Assembly (NCBI GenBank): GCA_903813345.2
Contig: CAIIXF020000006.1
Span: 9,908,989 to 9,972,988, forward strand
Direction of reading: 5' to 3'
Origin: Owenia fusiformis
Lineage: Eukaryota > Annelida > Polychaeta > Sabellida > Oweniidae
DNA: 64,000 nucleotides
Part shown: in pieces, positions 55,209-64,000 of the stretch
Numbering within the stretch: the stretch's first letter is position 1
Layout: the number at the start of each line of letters is the position of its first letter
The notes under the pieces: generated by a model
Database searches by the model: none
What the model saw: only the letters and a program-made list of their open reading frames with translations
Told to the model about the DNA's origin: nothing
Made by a program: the position numbers and the translations under genes

Positions 55209-56550
55209 CAATGTTCAACTACTTGAAGCAAATGTTGAAGTGAATACTCAAGCAAAGTGTATTAGTGAAGTTATTCAAAAACATATTCGTCGAACATATT
55301 AATCATTATTGAATGTTGTCAAGCATATTGACTGAATGTTGTCAATTGAATGTTTAGTCAATATATGAAAATAGGTGATTATTGCATAATATAAATATTT
55401 TTTTGTAATATTCTCAAAAATGATGACAATCCAAAATATCTCTCTTGTAGTATTGTGACAACTTTCTAAAACATATATTTTGATTTCTAAGATGTCTAAT
55501 TATACTATTATTCTAAGCTACACCCTCAAAAAAGTGTTAAGACTTCATTTATATGTGTAATATGCAGATTTTGATGTGAATAATCAACATGAGAAATTTT
55601 GGAATGGAGGCTCTAATAGTTTCTGAAATATAGCTATTTGAGAAAGTTTCTGGTAAAAACCTTTCTTTTCGCAAATGGGGGGGGGGGGGATTTTTCCCTG
55701 GATGGCGATGAAGAATTATCAATTTAGTACAATTCTTATGTTATTATCTTACCTTATATAGTCAAATTATTTTCTAAAGCCTAAAAACATTTAATAAATA
55801 TGTCATTGGGTCATGCAATTTTTACTTCATGGCGACATTCCGAAAATGCTGAAATTGAACCTTGAAAATACCTTAATTATTAGATATAGAATGGATAAAT
55901 CTCAATTATATGTCTATTATGCAGAGTATGATGTATATAATCACCATGAGAAATTTTGAAATGTAGGCTGTAATAGTTTCTGAAATATAGCTATTTGAGG
56001 AAGTTTCAGGTATATACGTTTATATTCGAAAATGGGGGAGGGGGGAGTTTATTTGTGCCTGGATGGCGATGAAGAATTATCAATATGGTACAATTCTCAT
56101 GTTATTATTTTAGCTTATGTAGTCAAATTATTTTCTAAAGCCTAAAAACATTCAATAAATATGTCATTGGGTCATAATGTCATTTTTACTTCATGGCGAC
56201 ATTCAGAAAATGTTGAAATTGACCCTTGAAAATACCTGAATTATTATCTTTAGAATGGATTAATAACCCGATTTGTATGAATTTTTCAAATTCTACTTTA
56301 ACATACCTGTTCATTACCCATGCCAAAAATGAACATGATCAAATAAATACTTCTTTAGTTATAAGCATTTGTCATAGTACCCCCAAGAATTTGTTGTCAA
56401 GGGGGGTAAAACTCAAAAATGACAACTTCCGCACCAGAAATTGATGTTAGACTGAGTGGATTCTAATGTAGGATGATGATATGGTTATATTTAAGCAATA
56501 AAATTATCCCCAGCTCCCGACCCCGACCAACCTTGCTATACAGCCCACTA

Positions 56551-57288
56551 ATATGAGTTGAAAAAGGAACCAGATGGGTTCGAAACGTGCTCAGAATACA
56601 GTTTGTGATAGAAGATTAGTTTAGAGATAACTACGTTTACATCGGGAAAGAATTGAGTGCTACTTGTAAAGCTAGCTAGTTTCTACATAATGGTACTGTC
56701 TGATTAGTGAAACTAGCCTCGTATTTTCAGTACTTTTCATCACTGAGGGAGTCGTGTCATTCCCGTCTGCCATTTCGAAATAGGCGTGCAGTTTGTCAGT
56801 GTTTCAGACTGCGTGCCTACGTATATATACGTAATTTGTGACGGGGTCCTGATGTTGCTTGTGAAAGAATGAGAGGGGTACTCGAATACTGAATTTTTAG
56901 TACAACGTACAAAATTTCCACAAATGCTGCTAAGATATGAAAATCCATAACTTGTATTTTGCAAGATACATAAAAGACTGATATTTTGTTCAAGACTTCA
57001 ACTAACGATAAAACAAACAAAAATGGTGTTTGGATGATAATTATTTTTCAAACTGTGCGAGGAACTGATTTTTGCATGAGCTTTTTGAATTCTACGAGAC
57101 TATAATTATAAATGTTATCATAAACAAAGAACAAATATCTGCTCCAAAATATGTGAATATTTTATATTTCATTTACATTTTACTTTCGAATATTTCACAT
57201 CAAATTGAAAATAATTACCACTAGTTTAAAAATCAATCAAATTTCATGCATACATGTACATTATCAGATTTGTATCCAATACAGTTTT
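56551..57288. other. Intergenic, no features seen
   Basis: Short frames only; no repeat recognised. Confidence 0.5.
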
Positions 57289-57579
57289 CACGGGCACTAT
57301 CCAGGCCCCGCTGACATCGCGAGCAATGAGCTCATGTTAGAAGCGGGGCCTTGAGAGATATGATAAAATTGAAATATAAAATTATGAAACTTAATAAGTG
57401 AAACTCAGTACAACTTTATTTCATAGTGCAATGGCTATTTCAATTGCAGGGCAACGACGTTCTTCAACTACAACTATATTTTATCATATCTCTCAAGGCC
57501 CCGCTTTTAACATGAGCTCATTGCTCGCGATGTAAGCGGGAACTTCCTCGCGATATACGGGGCCTGGATAGTCACAGTG
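57289..57579. mobile_element. GC-rich-ended MITE, about 290 bp
   Basis: Inverted ends share ACTATCCAGGCCCCG and, further in, ATCGCGAGCAATGAGCTCAT and GCGGGGCCTTGAGAGATATG. The right side has an extra segment of about 22 bp. The ends stand out from the AT-rich surroundings. Confidence 0.75.
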
Positions 57580-57875
57580 GTTTTGATGAATACAATTGTC
57601 TTCATCCACAGAAATAATATATCAATCAATAGCAGTGTAGTAATACTAATGTAAGTCAATTACATATAGCTTTGTTACACAATAAAGAACGAGCTAAATC
57701 GCATATGATTGCAAAGAACATATCATACCCAGGACTACTCGATATGTGCATATTCATTTCCGAATAATTAATAGCATCCTTCAAAATAGTTTTGCAATCA
57801 TTCCATCATATCATGAGAGATTGAAATGAGATATCAATCGCTATTGTGAAATGAGATTCCTCGGTGTATCATAAA

Positions 57876-58556
57876 AAGAGATGTCTTGGTTTGTCATGTG
57901 AGGCGATGTCTTGGTTTGTCATGAAAGGCGAGGTCTTCCTTTGCATGAAAGGCGATGTCTTGGTTTGTAATGAAAGGTGATGTCTTGGTTTGTCATGAAA
58001 GGAGGTATTTTGGCTTGTCAAGAAAGGAGATGTCTTGGTTTGCCATGAAAGGTGATGTCTTGGTTTGTAATGAAAGGTGATGTCTTGGTTTGTCATGAAA
58101 GGAGGTATTTTGGCTTGTCAAGAAAGAAGATGTCTTGGTTTGCCATGAAAGGTGATGTCTTGGTTTGCCATGAAAGGTGATGTCTTGGTTTGTCATGAAA
58201 TTTGATGACTTGGTGTGTCGTGAAAGAAGATGTCTTGGTTTGTCATGAAAGGTGATGTCTCGGTTTTTCATGAAAGGTGTTGTCTTGGTTTGTCATGAAA
58301 GGAGATGTCCCGGTTTGTCACGAAAGGTGTTGTCTTAGTTTGTTATGAAAGGTGGTGTCTTCGTTTGTCATGAAAGGAGATGTCTTGGTTTGTCATGAAA
58401 GGCGACGTTTTGCAATTTGTTTGTCATGAAAGGAGATGTCTTGGTTTGTCATAAAAGTTGATGTCTTGGTTTGTCAAGAAAGGAGATGTCTTGGTTTGAC
58501 ACGAAAGGAGATGTCTTGGTTTGTCATGAAAGGAGATGTCTTGGTTTATCATGCCA
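57876..58556 (+). repeat. 25-bp minisatellite, about 27 units
   Basis: Consensus GATGTCTTGGTTTGTCATGA plus AAGG(A/C/T), with single-base variants, short units and occasional insertions. Long frames on either strand here are translations of the repeat. There are no spacers, so it is not a CRISPR array. Confidence 0.95.
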
Positions 58557-58675
58557 CCTACAAGCGATGAACTCATTGAAAACCTACATACAATGGAAAA
58601 TAATCAGAATATTGTTATCATTCAGTATCTTCCATCAATCGGTTGGTTTGGCCTCGTGATATGTCCCAAACATAT

Positions 58676-59549
58676 TGTTACGTTCGAAAATAACAGAAAG
58701 TAAAAACAGCAATTAAAATATGATAACAATATATTTATACTTTGAAAACTAAATAATATAACAATAATATAAAGGAGGTTTAATACTTAAGTGATGTCCA
58801 ATCAATGGTACGGCTTATTCTTGATGTCGATAAATGTCGTTGACGATCCTTGAGAATGATCCAGATCACGAAATGTTTCAATAATCGTTAATAGTTCTCC
58901 AATGTTTGTAATAATCCAATAATGTTTGTTGTAATCCTATAATGTTCGGATCCAATAATGTTTGATGATAATCCACAAATGTTTGATGATAATCCACAAA
59001 TGTTTATGATAATCCACGAATGTATATGATAATCCGTATATAGTGTGTGTTGTAATATATGTCCATATGAAGTCCTCAGGTTGTATATTTGTAGTGTTAT
59101 AAATGTTCCCACAGTAGGTGTCTATAATATTCCGCTAAGAAGATGTCCTTTTGATAAACTTTGAAATTCTGCTTTATTTAGTTCCTTTGAGATGTCCAGT
59201 TATGATTACTTAATTATCTGCTAATGAGAGTCACTGTGCTGTTCTTTTTATAATGTGAAAGAATGATCCAGAAACGAATCTTCTGGAACTACATCTTGAT
59301 TGGACATCTTTAGTGACATGATTAAATCTGATTAAATGTTTACTAGTTTCCGAATATTCTAGAAGGTCAAGAGTTAATGAGTCATTCAGTTCAGTTTTGT
59401 TTACAAGATACAGTGTATAATGTCATTGTGACCTTGACCTAAGATCTCTAATGAAGAATAGCTCAACATATACAGCAAGCATAGATTACAAATTAAACAA
59501 TAGGTGAATATAGTAGAATATAATATACATGTAGCTCACTACTGTAACA
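58676..59549 (-). repeat. 3' LTR, 874 bp
   Basis: TG..CA ends: on minus it starts TGTTACAGTAGTGAGC and finishes CGTAACA. It contains a block of AATGTTTG(A/T)TGATAATCCA repeats. Identical to 63316 onward with constant offset 4640. The plus-strand flank at its outer end is CATAT; the matching duplication lies outside the window. Confidence 0.9.
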
Positions 59550-59560
59550 CCTCCCTCCTT
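59550..59560 (-). other. Polypurine tract
   Basis: On minus, AAGGAGGGAGG lies immediately before the 3' LTR, the plus-strand primer position in LTR elements. Confidence 0.8.
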
Positions 59561-60187
59561 AAAAGAAAAGTTTTGAATGCAATGAAAAACTTTTACAATA
59601 ATTTCTTGAGTAGCGAGCATTACAATTTCTAAAAGTGAGGTTAAGACTTTTATAATATTTGTTTACAATAGTCTTTTTATATGCAGTATGTTTACAAGTA
59701 TATAATACTTTCTATCGTTACAGTGTGAGTATAATCTAATAATATATAATGTTTTGTAATAATGTATTACAATAGTATCATACTACAATGGTATCAAGCT
59801 AAGTTATGCATCAAGTCATAAATACAATACATGCAATAGATCATATAACATATACAATAGCATACATTTTTGAGTCTGACAAACACTAAACTAGTACAAT
59901 GTTTTAAATTATCACATGATCTTATGTAAGTATTTCTACTAGTACAATCTCATATTATCAAGTAATCTTGTGACACTATTTAATGATCACCTATAATGCT
60001 CACATAATTTATATACAATCTTATAGTTCATATAACATCAATTTCACTATTTAGGCAAATGTTTTTATATATTGTTAAAATAAAGTGACAGTTATCACAA
60101 ATCTCTAATTTGCCTATCATACAATATAATCTTCATGAGTTAATCGTGATAATTTTCAATATCTAAATCTTGAATAACATATAGTTG

Positions 60188-63100
60188 TCATTTACATACA
60201 AGTTTGGCCTGAGAGCTTAGCACAAGGTCATGCTGAGTAAGAAATTTATCACGCTCAACATACCTTTTCATCATGTGTAGCTCTCTACACCTCACAGGGG
60301 TAGTTTTATCAATGCCAATGAAATCATTCAGCACTGAGTCAGATTGTAAGTCAGATATAAGCTCCTTTGGTAGCCCAACTAATGTGAAATTGTTGATTTG
60401 TGATTTCACAATATACTTGGTTTTGCTATTTCTAAGCATAAGGAGTGATTTTATTGTTGGAAACTGTGTGGTCATAGATAGAATAGTGAGCAGATATTGA
60501 CTATCAGATTTTGTTTTTGGTAATGGACCAACACAGTCAATAAGAACCTTACTGAATGGTTCATCAAATGCAGGTATAAGTTGTAAAGGAGCAATTGAGA
60601 TTTTCTGGTTAGGTTTCCCTACCATTTGACATGTGTAGCAAGACCTACAATACTCTTGGACATCTTGTTTTAATTTGGGCCAATAGAAATGATTGAGTAT
60701 TTTATGGTATGTTTTAGTTACTCCTAAATGACCTGCCATGGGAGAATCATGAGCTGGACTCAATATTTCCTTATGGTATGATTTGGGGACAACAATTTGA
60801 TGTACAATTGCCCAATCGTCTTCAGGGGAAGCTTCAGGAGGTCTCCACTTTCGCATTAATATGCCATCCTTTTTGTAGAAACAAACAGGGACCTTGTCAG
60901 CTTCATCAATAGTAAGACATCTTTTATGAAGATCAATGAGTGATGGATCATGCTCTTGTTCATAAATTAACATGTGTTTAGAATGAGGATCATTTTTCAA
61001 AGAATCACTATCAGAAATAGAGGATGAAACCTCAGAACTAGAAGAGGATGAAACCTCAGAACAAGGAGGGGATGAAACCTCATGAACACTAGCAGAAGAA
61101 GATGAAACTTCATCAGAACTAGCAAGAGCGGGCGAAACCGCATTAAAATAGTGATCCTGCTCAGAAGGTGAATCACCCCTGGCAATAGGCTTTTTCAATG
61201 AAGAATATGCCTCATTAGATCGCTGCTTGGCTTGAACAATAGACTGTTTCAATGAAGAATTTGCCTTTAAAATAGGATAAGGACCATCTTTAACAAGTGG
61301 TGAGTGACATTCATCATCAAACAAGGAGCTTAAAAACCCACTATCAAAGTCATCTCCCACAGATGAATCCCCGCTATTAGCTAACTTTTTAGCCATAGCC
61401 CTAGTAACAGCACAAGCAGGATATATATCAGAGTCCTCTTGGACAGAATCCTCAATAGAACAAGGCTGATCTGAAACAATGGGGTCTAACGATACCTTAC
61501 CCCCAGCTAAATCATTGCCTAAAAGCAATGCGACTCCTTCAACAGGAAGTTGTGGCCTAACACCAACAATAACTGGCCCTTTGACTAACTCTGTCGTGAT
61601 ATGAATACGATGGAGGGGAACTTTAGTAAAACCTAATTCAATGCCTTGCATCAAGATATGGGTACCTGTGAATGACTCCTCAGATAAAGGAAGGACACCT
61701 TCTAACAACAAAGTCTGAGATGCACCCGTGTCTCTAAGAATCTTAATTGGCTTTGAATTGGTACCATCACTTGACAGTGACACAGATCCTTCCGACATGA
61801 AAGGCTTATAATCCTCCATAATATCACTATGAGTAGATTTCTCAGTATGAGTATATGAATCCCAAACAATGGGCTTTCTTGAAATGGGAACAGTAGCACA
61901 ACCATTTGAATGAGCAGAACCAGACATCTCTCTTCTATTCTTAATCCTATAGCATTCAGAAATAAGATGACCAGGCTTTTTACAATAATTACAGGTGACA
62001 TTTGATTTTGGACCTGAAGAATTTGATTGATCAGATTTTGAGCTAAAACTCTGTGATGAATTAGACTGGTCTTTTGCTTTGTTTGATGTATTTGATGATG
62101 AGGACTGATTTGATTTAGAGTCATATGAAGGTTTGTTACCCTGATAACCCCTATAGTTAGGATTGCCCTTGATAAAACTACCCTTATGAGTAAGAGCATA
62201 ATCATCAGACAGGGTGGCAGCTTGACTTAAAGTTTCTACCTTGTGTTCATCTAAGTAAGTTCTAATGTGATACTGAACACAGTTTTTGAATTGTTCTATT
62301 AGCATAAGCTCTCTGAGCTTTTTGAACTCTTCGGATACATCTTTAGAGACAAGCCACCTGTCAAAAAGCTGCTCTTGCTCTCGAGCAAACTCAACATGTG
62401 TTTGGTCACTCTGTTTGTGGGCATTTCTAAATTTTTGTCTGTAAGCTTCTGGCACTAGTTCATAAGCTTTAAGAATCGCATTTTTAATAAGGTCATAATC
62501 AGAGCATACTTCTGCTGAGAGAGAGGCAAATATTTCACTTGCTTTACCAGTGAATACACTCTGAAGCATAACTGGCCATGCAGATTTAGGCCAGTCTAGG
62601 CTCTGAGCGACTTTTTCAAAATGTGTAAAGTATTTATCAACATTTTTCTCTTGAAATTTAGGTACAAATTTGAGAAATTTTGAAGCGTCAAACCTATTTT
62701 CAAAATGTTGATGCATAGTAGCATGTTCATCAGTTTTTGATTGAGCTTCTAATTCAAGACGTTTTAATTCAACTTCTTTCTCTTTTTGAATTTCTTGTTC
62801 TCTCAATCTTATTTCTTTTTCATTTTGCATTTCTTGTTCTCTTAATCTTATTTCTTTTTCATTTTGCAATTCTTTCTCTCTCAATTCTCTAATTTCTCTT
62901 TCTTTTTGAATTTCTAACTCTTTTTCTCTCAATTCTCTTTCATTTTGCAACTCTTTTTCTCTCAATTCAAGTTCTTTAAGCCTAACAGGATCAGTATGCT
63001 CGACATGCTGGGCTGGCTCCTCAGGCAGAAGTGATTCTGCGACCAAATATTGCAGTACAAAGTTTTTAATTGTACCTTTATTGTATGAGCTTTTGACTGA

Positions 63101-63208
63101 CAGGCCAACATGTTTTGCAATTGCCAGAAGTTCAGTTTTCTTTAAATCGTCAAATTCCTCCAAAGAGGGCGCTTCTAAAAATGTCTCAACCTCAAAACTC
63201 ATTTTCAA
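60188..63208 (-). CDS. Gag-protease-integrase polyprotein, 1006 aa, integrase truncated
   Basis: Domains in order: a SAP-like N-terminus (1-60); a highly charged coiled coil of REKELQNEKE-type repeats (75-158); a capsid resembling the SCAN fold (about 165-345, with EAYRQKFRNAHKQS); a CCHC zinc knuckle CNYCKKPGHLISEC (406-419); an aspartic protease DTGAS (493-497); a serine-rich linker (695-735); the integrase H2C2 zinc domain (H820, H827, C857, C860); and the integrase core with D891 and D953. After D953 the sequence jumps to RELHMMKRYVERD, which resembles the far C-terminal element of Gypsy integrases, so the third catalytic acid (Glu) and about 200 residues are missing. The frame stays open across the deletion. 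RT and RNase H are absent. The protein could assemble particles but not copy or integrate by itself. Confidence 0.88.
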   Translation of the reverse strand: MKMSFEVETFLEAPSLEEFDDLKKTELLAIAKHVGLSVKSSYNKGTIKNFVLQYLVAESLLPEEPAQHVEHTDPVRLKELELREKELQNERELREKELEIQKEREIRELREKELQNEKEIRLREQEMQNEKEIRLREQEIQKEKEVELKRLELEAQSKTDEHATMHQHFENRFDASKFLKFVPKFQEKNVDKYFTHFEKVAQSLDWPKSAWPVMLQSVFTGKASEIFASLSAEVCSDYDLIKNAILKAYELVPEAYRQKFRNAHKQSDQTHVEFAREQEQLFDRWLVSKDVSEEFKKLRELMLIEQFKNCVQYHIRTYLDEHKVETLSQAATLSDDYALTHKGSFIKGNPNYRGYQGNKPSYDSKSNQSSSSNTSNKAKDQSNSSQSFSSKSDQSNSSGPKSNVTCNYCKKPGHLISECYRIKNRREMSGSAHSNGCATVPISRKPIVWDSYTHTEKSTHSDIMEDYKPFMSEGSVSLSSDGTNSKPIKILRDTGASQTLLLEGVLPLSEESFTGTHILMQGIELGFTKVPLHRIHITTELVKGPVIVGVRPQLPVEGVALLLGNDLAGGKVSLDPIVSDQPCSIEDSVQEDSDIYPACAVTRAMAKKLANSGDSSVGDDFDSGFLSSLFDDECHSPLVKDGPYPILKANSSLKQSIVQAKQRSNEAYSSLKKPIARGDSPSEQDHYFNAVSPALASSDEVSSSSASVHEVSSPPCSEVSSSSSSEVSSSISDSDSLKNDPHSKHMLIYEQEHDPSLIDLHKRCLTIDEADKVPVCFYKKDGILMRKWRPPEASPEDDWAIVHQIVVPKSYHKEILSPAHDSPMAGHLGVTKTYHKILNHFYWPKLKQDVQEYCRSCYTCQMVGKPNQKISIAPLQLIPAFDEPFSKVLIDCVGPLPKTKSDSQYLLTILSMTTQFPTIKSLLMLRNSKTKYIVKSQINNFTLVGLPKELISDLQSDSVLNDFIGIDKTTPVRCRELHMMKRYVERDKFLTQHDLVLSSQAKLVCK

Positions 63209-63292
63209 TTAATTGCTGTCTTCACAATTTAAATGTACAAGTTTTGGATTTTTGAATTTTAAGATTTATGAATTTTAGCTTGTTGTAGTTGT

Positions 63293-63310
63293 ATCCCGGA
63301 CGAGCCCCCA
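63293..63310 (-). other. Primer binding site for tRNA-Pro
   Basis: On minus, TGGGGGCTCGTCCGGGAT lies five bases inside the 5' LTR. It complements the 3' end of proline tRNA, the same primer site used by murine leukaemia virus and several Gypsy elements. Confidence 0.9.
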
Positions 63311-63315
63311 ATTTC

Positions 63316-64000
63316 TGTTACGTTCGAAAATAACAGAAAGTAAAAACAGCAATTAAAATATGATAACAATATATTTATACTTTGAAAACTAAATAATATA
63401 ACAATAATATAAAGGAGGTTTAATACTTAAGTGATGTCCAATCAATGGTACGGCTTATTCTTGATGTCGATAAATGTCGTTGACGATCCTTGAGAATGAT
63501 CCAGATCACGAAATGTTTCAATAATCGTTAATAGTTCTCCAATGTTTGTAATAATCCAATAATGTTTGTTGTAATCCTATAATGTTCGGATCCAATAATG
63601 TTTGATGATAATCCACAAATGTTTGATGATAATCCACAAATGTTTATGATAATCCACGAATGTATATGATAATCCGTATATAGTGTGTGTTGTAATATAT
63701 GTCCATATGAAGTCCTCAGGTTGTATATTTGTAGTGTTATAAATGTTCCCACAGTAGGTGTCTATAATATTCCGCTAAGAAGATGTCCTTTTGATAAACT
63801 TTGAAATTCTGCTTTATTTAGTTCCTTTGAGATGTCCAGTTATGATTACTTAATTATCTGCTAATGAGAGTCACTGTGCTGTTCTTTTTATAATGTGAAA
63901 GAATGATCCAGAAACGAATCTTCTGGAACTACATCTTGATTGGACATCTTTAGTGACATGATTAAATCTGATTAAATGTTTACTAGTTTCCGAATATTCT
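63316..64000 (-). repeat. 5' LTR, partial (685 bp visible)
   Basis: Identical to 58676-59360. It is cut by the window end; by comparison with the 3' LTR it should reach about position 64189. Confidence 0.9.

Larger units (their letters stand above)
52116..56550. mobile_element. Giant 4.4-kb palindromic element
   Basis: Left arm 52116-54186 and right arm 54534-56550 are reverse complements for about 2 kb with roughly 95% identity by eye; the unpaired centre is 54187-54533. Outer ends are TAGTGGGCTGTATAGCAAGG in both arms. ATA lies directly outside each end and could be a short target duplication. Each arm carries the 3' part of the same gene (see the two pseudogene entries), then about 1.2 kb of AT-rich sequence. 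Within that sequence a segment of about 360 bp is tandemly duplicated (left arm near 52465-52810 and 52820-53160). Indels distinguish the arms, so this is not an assembly mirror of one locus. Confidence 0.85.
58676..64000 (-). mobile_element. Young Gmr1-like Ty3/Gypsy LTR retrotransposon lacking RT and RNase H
   Basis: Transcribed on minus. The 5' LTR begins beyond the window and ends at 63316; the 3' LTR is 59549-58676. The primer site, one 1006-aa ORF and a polypurine tract are all in place, but only about 640 bp separates the ORF stop (60188) from the 3' LTR, and no RT or RNase H exists anywhere in the element. The 685 visible bases of the 5' LTR are identical to the 3' LTR, so insertion was recent. 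A SCAN-like capsid and protease followed directly by integrase fit Gmr1-like elements, in which RT and RNase H normally come after integrase. Mobilisation would need enzymes from a complete relative. Confidence 0.85.

Noticed and set aside
57876-58556. Possible CRISPR-like array
   Set aside because: Units are contiguous 25-bp repeats without spacers, in a eukaryotic genome; it is a minisatellite.

Overview
The window looks like nuclear DNA from a marine invertebrate animal, most likely a lophotrochozoan such as a mollusc. It is AT-rich, its genes are split by many introns with GT/AG junctions, it is dense in foldback and MITE-type elements, and the ACATGTACATGT motif is frequent. The phylum is an inference from sequence style. 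Exon ends were read by eye from splice sites and checked by codon phase, so single-base errors are possible.

Layout. A partial minus-strand exon sits at the left edge (1-174). The 3' part of a laminin gamma-type gene follows on the plus strand (2133-17603, 11 exons): end of the L4 domain, two cysteine-rich exons and the complete coiled coil. Its first visible intron holds an uncharacterised intronless membrane-protein ORF (2850-4151) and a PIF/Harbinger remnant. A later intron holds a roughly 3 kb block of direct repeats and foldbacks (11.2-14.2 kb). From 17.6 to 28.3 kb are a putative small RING-finger gene with two alternative last exons, a tRNA-derived SINE split by another element, a 5'-truncated Ty3/Gypsy element and several MITEs. 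A complete ABCB8-type mitochondrial ABC half-transporter is on the minus strand (38284-28601, 17 exons, about 701 aa). A secreted, bacterial-type neutral sphingomyelinase with two N-terminal cysteine-rich repeats is on the plus strand (39585-43654, 9 exons, about 560 aa). Next come a four-exon unknown gene with a C-terminal membrane segment (45316-47623), a mariner-like element with very long inverted repeats (48669-50186), and an intact intronless ornithine transcarbamylase (51410-50313, minus).

The last 12 kb is mobile DNA: a 4.4 kb palindrome whose two arms carry the same nuclease-like gene fragment (52116-56550), a MITE, a 25-bp minisatellite (57.9-58.55 kb), and a very young LTR retrotransposon (58676 to beyond the window end). 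The retrotransposon has identical LTRs, a proline-tRNA primer site and an intact 1006-aa Gag-protease-integrase ORF, but no reverse transcriptase or RNase H.

The host genes do not form a pathway; they are ordinary neighbours. The most unusual signals are: (1) tandem amplification of a 3' splice site plus the start of an exon in two unrelated genes, laminin (3 extra copies) and ABCB8 (10 extra copies), always upstream of the working exon; (2) the giant palindrome; (3) the RT-less but recently mobile Gypsy element, alongside a second fragment showing that RT/RNase H comes last in its group; (4) the intronless OTC and the intron-nested membrane protein.
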